Source of the DNA: Flavobacteriales bacterium UBA2040
GTDB taxonomy: Bacteria; Bacteroidota; Bacteroidia; Flavobacteriales_D; Crocinitomicaceae
Reading direction: 5' to 3'
DNA: 10,350 nucleotides
Assembly (NCBI GenBank): GCA_002332715.1
Contig: DDBE01000081.1
Span: forward strand, 5,516 to 15,865
The translations under genes were made by a program, and so were the position numbers. The notes under the pieces are model-generated. The model did not search any database. It saw only the letters and a list, made by a program, of their open reading frames with translations, and was not told where the DNA came from. Numbering within the stretch: position 1 is the stretch's first letter; each line of letters opens with the position of its first letter. Of this stretch, positions 7,056-10,350 are shown one piece after another.

Positions 7056-7688
7056 ATGACATTTACAGCTTTAACCGTTATCTTAATTGCTACCGTTTTA
7101 GTCTCGCTCAAGGCGATGAATGATCCATCCATGAAAGAAAAATGGATGTATTCGCCTTATCAAGTCAAACATTCCAAGGAATCGTATCGCATTATCAGTC
7201 ATATATTTATCCATGCTGATGCCGCGCATTTGATGTTTAACATGTTTACCTTGTATTTTTTAGGAAGCCAAGCGTTGGAGCCCATGCTAATGTATGAATA
7301 TGGCGCTATGAAAGGTGAATTACATGTCGTAGCCATCTATTTTATTGGCGCTTTGTTTGCTACGATAATTCCATTTTATCGAAATCAAGACAATTATGAG
7401 TATCGAGCTCTGGGTGCATCTGGCGCGGTTTCGGCAATCGTTTTTGCCATGATACTCTGGTGGCCAGATATGGAGCTATATTTAATGTTTATTCCTATTC
7501 CTATACCTGCCTATTGGTTCGGTATATTTTACCTAGCCTATGAGATTTATATGGCGAGAAAAGGCAACACAGGAATTGCACATGATGCGCATATAGGTGG
7601 CGCCATATTAGGGATTATTTATATCTTAGTCATTAATCCTGAGAAGGGTAGCAACTTTATCAACGTAATTATTTCTGCAATTTCATGA
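7056..7688 (+). CDS. Rhomboid family intramembrane serine protease
   Basis: Rhomboids cleave membrane-embedded substrates within the lipid bilayer of the inner membrane. 210 residues, the basic six-helix bacterial form. Hydrophobic segments lie at about 3-19, 56-72, 91-106, 120-136, 141-163 and 181-194. The helix-2 signature HLMFN is at 58-62, the nucleophile Ser122 lies in GASG (120-123), and the catalytic His179 lies in AHDAHIGG (175-182), so the Ser-His dyad is intact and activity is expected. There is no cytoplasmic or zinc-ribbon extension. The ATG at 7056 directly precedes the first membrane segment. The last codon and stop overlap the aminotransferase start (ATGA), so the two genes are co-translated. 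The substrate is unknown. Confidence 0.93.
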   Translation: MTFTALTVILIATVLVSLKAMNDPSMKEKWMYSPYQVKHSKESYRIISHIFIHADAAHLMFNMFTLYFLGSQALEPMLMYEYGAMKGELHVVAIYFIGALFATIIPFYRNQDNYEYRALGASGAVSAIVFAMILWWPDMELYLMFIPIPIPAYWFGIFYLAYEIYMARKGNTGIAHDAHIGGAILGIIYILVINPEKGSNFINVIISAIS

Positions 7689-8575
7689 CAATTCTCCATG
7701 TCAACATCAATGGTCGAATTCTCCAAGAAGACCAAAACGGAATTCATACTTCTAATCGTTCCTATTTGTATGGCGATGGTGTATTTGAAACCATCCGTGT
7801 ATTCAAAGGAAAAGTAATCAACTTTGAAAATCATTTTCATCGATTGAAAGAGGGTTCATCGGCTTTATATATCGATTTTCCTGAAAACTTCACTGCGCCC
7901 TTTTTTCTAGATAAAATTGAAGAACTCTTAATAAAATCTAATCTGACTGTCGGCGCTAGGGTTCGTTTATCGATAGATCGTATTGCAGGAGGAACCTATA
8001 CTCCTGAAGGTAATGAAGCCAGTTTTACAATTGAAGTTCAGCCTTGGCAATCCGCAGATTATGAGTTGAATACCAAGGGGCTTGAAGTAGATGTTTTTAC
8101 AGATATCCGCAAACAAAAGAGTAAACTTTCGAACTACAAAACGAAAAATGGTCTTTTGTATATTTTGGCAGCAATTCAGGCAAAACAAAAAGGGTTGCAG
8201 GATATGTTGATCACCAATGGAAATATGGAGATTATTGAAAGCTCCAATTCTAATCTATTTATAGTTAGTAATGGAGTGCTGTACACTCCTGGGTTGGAAA
8301 ATGGGTGTTTGGCAGGTACAATGCGAATGCAAATAATAAATTTAGCTTTGGCAAATGGTGTGAAAGTGTATGAAAGTCCTATTCTGCCTCAGAACCTATT
8401 GAGTGCAGACGAAGTTTTCTTAACTAATGCCACGCGCGGTGTCGTTTGGGTAAGTGGTTATCGTACAAAACGTTACTTCAATAATACCTCCAGAAAATTG
8501 ATTGCTTTATTGAACGATTATTGGGATGATGTTTTGAACCCCGAAGGTGAAAATGATTTGTTAAACAACGATTAA
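7685..8575 (+). CDS. Class IV PLP-dependent aminotransferase (branched-chain / D-amino acid / aminodeoxychorismate lyase fold)
   Basis: 296 residues, normal for fold-type IV PLP enzymes. Near the N-terminus, RSYLYGDGVFETIRVFKG (25-42) is the conserved dimer and active-site segment. The likely Schiff-base lysine is Lys152 in SNYKTKN (149-155). EIIESSNSNLF (182-192) supplies the conserved Glu185 near the PLP ring nitrogen, and LAGTMR (209-214) supplies the phosphate-binding Thr. The reaction cannot be fixed from sequence alone. Candidates are branched-chain amino acid transamination, D-alanine transamination or 4-amino-4-deoxychorismate lyase (PabC, p-aminobenzoate for folate); the shortness and KTKN context make PabC-like activity plausible. 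Its start overlaps the rhomboid stop by 4 bases. The C-terminus (NPEGENDLLNND) is acidic and probably disordered. Confidence 0.9.
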   Translation: MTILHVNINGRILQEDQNGIHTSNRSYLYGDGVFETIRVFKGKVINFENHFHRLKEGSSALYIDFPENFTAPFFLDKIEELLIKSNLTVGARVRLSIDRIAGGTYTPEGNEASFTIEVQPWQSADYELNTKGLEVDVFTDIRKQKSKLSNYKTKNGLLYILAAIQAKQKGLQDMLITNGNMEIIESSNSNLFIVSNGVLYTPGLENGCLAGTMRMQIINLALANGVKVYESPILPQNLLSADEVFLTNATRGVVWVSGYRTKRYFNNTSRKLIALLNDYWDDVLNPEGENDLLNND

Positions 8576-8633
8576 GTCAATAGTTCGATACATATTGGAA
8601 ATCATTATACTTTAAAATTTCAAGTTAATTGCG

Positions 8634-8641
8634 TACATTTG
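8634..8641 (+). promoter_or_regulatory. Putative -7 promoter element for the cold-shock-domain gene
   Basis: TACATTTG matches the Bacteroidota consensus TAnnTTTG and sits in the typical context (GCG before, CAG after). A TTT at 8611-8613, 20 bases upstream, is a partial -33 element. It predicts transcription starting a few bases after 8641 and so a leader of about 70 bases before the ATG at 8715, long for this genome compared with the 10-25 bases predicted for pyrG, usp and rpe. Confidence 0.6.
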
Positions 8642-8650
8642 CAGAATGAA

Positions 8651-8722
8651 ATGCAGATGAAATTAGAGATTTCTATTGTTTTTCGTATTGTGTCAGTAAT
8701 TCGTAAAATGATCAATGGGTAA
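8651..8722 (+). CDS. Possible 23-residue leader frame overlapping the cold-shock gene start
   Basis: An open frame begins ATGCAGATGAAA just downstream of the predicted transcription start. It encodes MQMKLEISIVFRIVSVIRKM followed by Ile-Asn-Gly, and stops at TAA 8720-8722, overlapping the downstream ATG by 8 bases (ATGGGTAA). The peptide is basic and hydrophobic, without a known family. No clear ribosome site precedes it. It may be chance, but its overlap geometry equals that of pyrG and yidC in this window (8 bases, ATGGATAG), so translational coupling is possible. An internal ATG at 8708 would give a minimal 4-codon version. Confidence 0.3.
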   Translation: MQMKLEISIVFRIVSVIRKMING

Positions 8723-9164
8723 ATCACAAGAAACCTACAGCAAAAAGGAAAAAGAGAAAAAACGTTTAAAAAAACGTCAAGATAAGCTGCTTAAAAAAGA
8801 GGAGCGAAAGGAAAGTTCTGCCGGCGGCGGATTGGAAAACATGATGGCTTATTTGGATGAGAATGGGAACATCGTGGATAGTCCACCAGAAATCACAAAA
8901 AAGGTAGAAATTGACCATGAGGATATCGTATTAGGTGTTCCAACGCGCGAAGCGGAAGAAGACATGGGCGATCCAGAAGGAAAAGTTGCATTCTACAACG
9001 ATTCAAAAGGTTATGGATTTATCAAGGATTTGCGTACGCAAGAAAGCTATTTCTTCCACGTAAATGGATTGATAGATGAAGTAAGAGAAAACGATAAGGT
9101 TACATTTATTTTAGAGCGTGGACCGAAAGGTATGAATGCTGTTAAAGTTAAATTGATTCCTTAA
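8715..9164 (+). CDS. Cold-shock-domain protein with lysine-rich N-terminal extension
   Basis: 149 residues. The C-terminal part (about 87-148) is a cold-shock OB domain that binds single-stranded RNA or DNA: EGKVAFYNDSKGYGFI contains RNP1 (KGYGFI, 98-103), and YFFHV (112-116) is RNP2. Residues 1-33 are a dense Lys/Glu/Arg helix (KKEKEKKRLKKRQDKLLKKE), which may add nonspecific RNA affinity. Residues 36-85 are an acidic linker containing GGGLENMMAYLDENGNI. This architecture, longer than the roughly 70-residue classical Csp, is one I recall as widespread in Bacteroidota. The start at 8715 gives the characteristic MGKSQETYSKKEKEKKR N-terminus. The gene has its own promoter and leader and lies 73 bases before a DEAD-box helicase, suggesting joint RNA remodelling, possibly in the cold; that role is inferred. 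Confidence 0.92.
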   Translation: MGKSQETYSKKEKEKKRLKKRQDKLLKKEERKESSAGGGLENMMAYLDENGNIVDSPPEITKKVEIDHEDIVLGVPTREAEEDMGDPEGKVAFYNDSKGYGFIKDLRTQESYFFHVNGLIDEVRENDKVTFILERGPKGMNAVKVKLIP

Positions 9165-9237
9165 ATAGTATTCAAGTATAATTTTTCAAGGTGGACATTG
9201 AACGAGTGTGGTTCATTGCGATAAACATTCCGAATTC

Positions 9238-10350
9238 ATGGAAACTTTTGACGATTTTAAACTTAAGAAACAACTTAAAAATGCGATAGCCGATCTCGGC
9301 TTCGTAACGCCAACACCCGTACAGGAACAATCATTCTCCATCATAAAAGCAGGAAATGATATTTTAAGTATTGCCCAAACGGGTACAGGGAAAACGTTGG
9401 CCTATTGTTTACCCATTTTAGAAGATTTATCGTATTCAGAACAACTTCACCCAAGAGTTTTGATACTTGTGCCAACGAGAGAGTTAGTTGTGCAAGTGGT
9501 GGAAGAGCTTGAGCTTTTTGCTAAATATCTTAGCGTCCGAATTCTGGGGATTTTTGGTGGAGTCAATATCAATACACAGCGACAAAAATTATTGAATGGT
9601 GTCGATATTATCGTTGCCACGCCAGGCAGATTGTACGATTTGGTGTTGAATCATTCCATTTCGTTGAAGAATTGTAAACGATTGGTCATTGATGAAGTCG
9701 ACGTTATGCTCGATTTAGGATTCCGTCCGCAATTGATGAGTATTTTCGAATTGATGCCGGATAAGCGACAGAACATTATGTTTTCTGCGACGATGACAGA
9801 TGAAGTTGAGGAGTTGATTGATGCTTTCTTTATAAACCCTGCTAAAGTCAGTATTGCTGTTAGCGGAACGCCCCTTGATAATATTCAGCAGTCTAGCTAT
9901 TATGTAGAGAATTTTTACACAAAAATAAACCTATTACGAATTTTAATCAACGACAGAAACACGTTCAGAAAAGTGTTGGTCTTTGTTGGGAGCAAAAGAT
10001 TGGCTGATAAGCTCTTTCAAGAGCTTGAGGAAGATTACGGAACTGAAATTGGGGTAATTCACTCCAATAAAGCCCAAAATACTCGTTTGACCGCAATTGA
10101 GAAGTTTGATAGTGGTCAAAATAGAATATTGATAGCGACGGACGTTATCGCTCGTGGTTTAGATTTAGATCGAATTAGTCATGTGATCAATTTTGACGTT
10201 CCAAACTTTCCTGAAAACTATATGCACCGAATTGGTCGTACAGGTCGAGCAGAAGAGGAGGGAGCCGCTATTTTGTTTCATACTGAACGAGAAGAAACAG
10301 CAAAGTTGGCAATCGAAAAATTGATGGTAATTTCTATACGGATTAGAAAT
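9238..10350 (+). CDS. DEAD-box ATP-dependent RNA helicase (DEVD variant), 3' end cut by window
   Basis: 371 residues are visible with no stop. It should unwind short RNA duplexes using ATP, for example in ribosome assembly or mRNA turnover. Motifs in order: Q motif ending at Gln29 (TPTPVQEQS), motif I AQTGTGKT at 46-53, Ia PTREL at 79-83, GG at 107-108, TPGR at 128-131, motif II DEVD at 152-155, motif III SAT at 183-185, motif V ATDVIARGLDL at 300-310 and motif VI HRIGRTGR at 330-337. All catalytic positions are present; only the third residue of motif II differs (Val for Ala), which is not itself catalytic. Both RecA-like domains are almost complete, so only the C-terminal tail is missing and the RhlE, DeaD or SrmB subgroup cannot be fixed. 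ATG at 9238 is chosen because METFDDFKL is a standard helicase N-terminus. No clear promoter is seen in the 73-base gap, so co-transcription with the cold-shock gene is likely. Confidence 0.95.
   Translation, partial: METFDDFKLKKQLKNAIADLGFVTPTPVQEQSFSIIKAGNDILSIAQTGTGKTLAYCLPILEDLSYSEQLHPRVLILVPTRELVVQVVEELELFAKYLSVRILGIFGGVNINTQRQKLLNGVDIIVATPGRLYDLVLNHSISLKNCKRLVIDEVDVMLDLGFRPQLMSIFELMPDKRQNIMFSATMTDEVEELIDAFFINPAKVSIAVSGTPLDNIQQSSYYVENFYTKINLLRILINDRNTFRKVLVFVGSKRLADKLFQELEEDYGTEIGVIHSNKAQNTRLTAIEKFDSGQNRILIATDVIARGLDLDRISHVINFDVPNFPENYMHRIGRTGRAEEEGAAILFHTEREETAKLAIEKLMVISIRIRN

Noticed and set aside
9196..9216. Short inverted repeat TGAAC/GTTCA before the helicase gene
   Set aside because: Five-base arms with a 7-base spacer are expected by chance in AT-rich DNA, and no associated element is seen.
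1..10350. Defence island, mobile element, CRISPR or RNA gene
   Set aside because: No transposase, integrase, repeat array, tRNA or rRNA signature is visible; nearly all of the window is assigned to housekeeping-type genes with short gaps.

Overview
The window looks like chromosomal housekeeping DNA from a member of the Bacteroidota, most likely a flavobacterium-like lineage. The evidence is low G+C, AT-rich leaders without clear Shine-Dalgarno sequences, several good matches to the Bacteroidota -7 promoter element TAnnTTTG, a yidC N-terminus and a lysine-rich cold-shock-domain protein of the Bacteroidota type, and the pyrG-yidC gene order. I see no RNA gene, insertion sequence, CRISPR array or prophage, and no gene-free stretch longer than 139 bases.

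Minus-strand half (1-6948, read right to left): rpe (ribulose-phosphate epimerase); a secreted or membrane-anchored protein of unknown function with a lysine-rich tail; a two-domain universal stress protein whose stop codon directly abuts the start of a CvfB-like S1 RNA-binding protein; an exported protein that recalls the 'polymorphic toxin type 23' family of Bacteroidota; then pyrG (CTP synthase), which overlaps yidC (membrane protein insertase) by 8 bases. yidC runs off the left edge.

Plus-strand half (7056-10350): a rhomboid-type intramembrane serine protease overlapping a class IV PLP aminotransferase by 4 bases (ATGA); then a cold-shock-domain protein with its own promoter and a leader that holds a small overlapping reading frame; then a DEAD-box RNA helicase cut by the right edge, whose motif II reads DEVD instead of DEAD. 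The 107-base gap between rpe and the rhomboid gene is the divergent promoter region.

Functional themes are nucleotide and sugar-phosphate metabolism (pyrG, rpe), membrane protein biogenesis and proteolysis (yidC, rhomboid), and stress or RNA handling (Usp plus CvfB-like; cold-shock protein plus helicase). I found no convincing new multi-gene system. The observations most worth checking are the overlapping leader frame of the cold-shock gene, the exported type-23-like protein, the DEVD helicase, the perfect palindrome over the CvfB-like stop codon, and the uncharacterised lysine-tailed protein.
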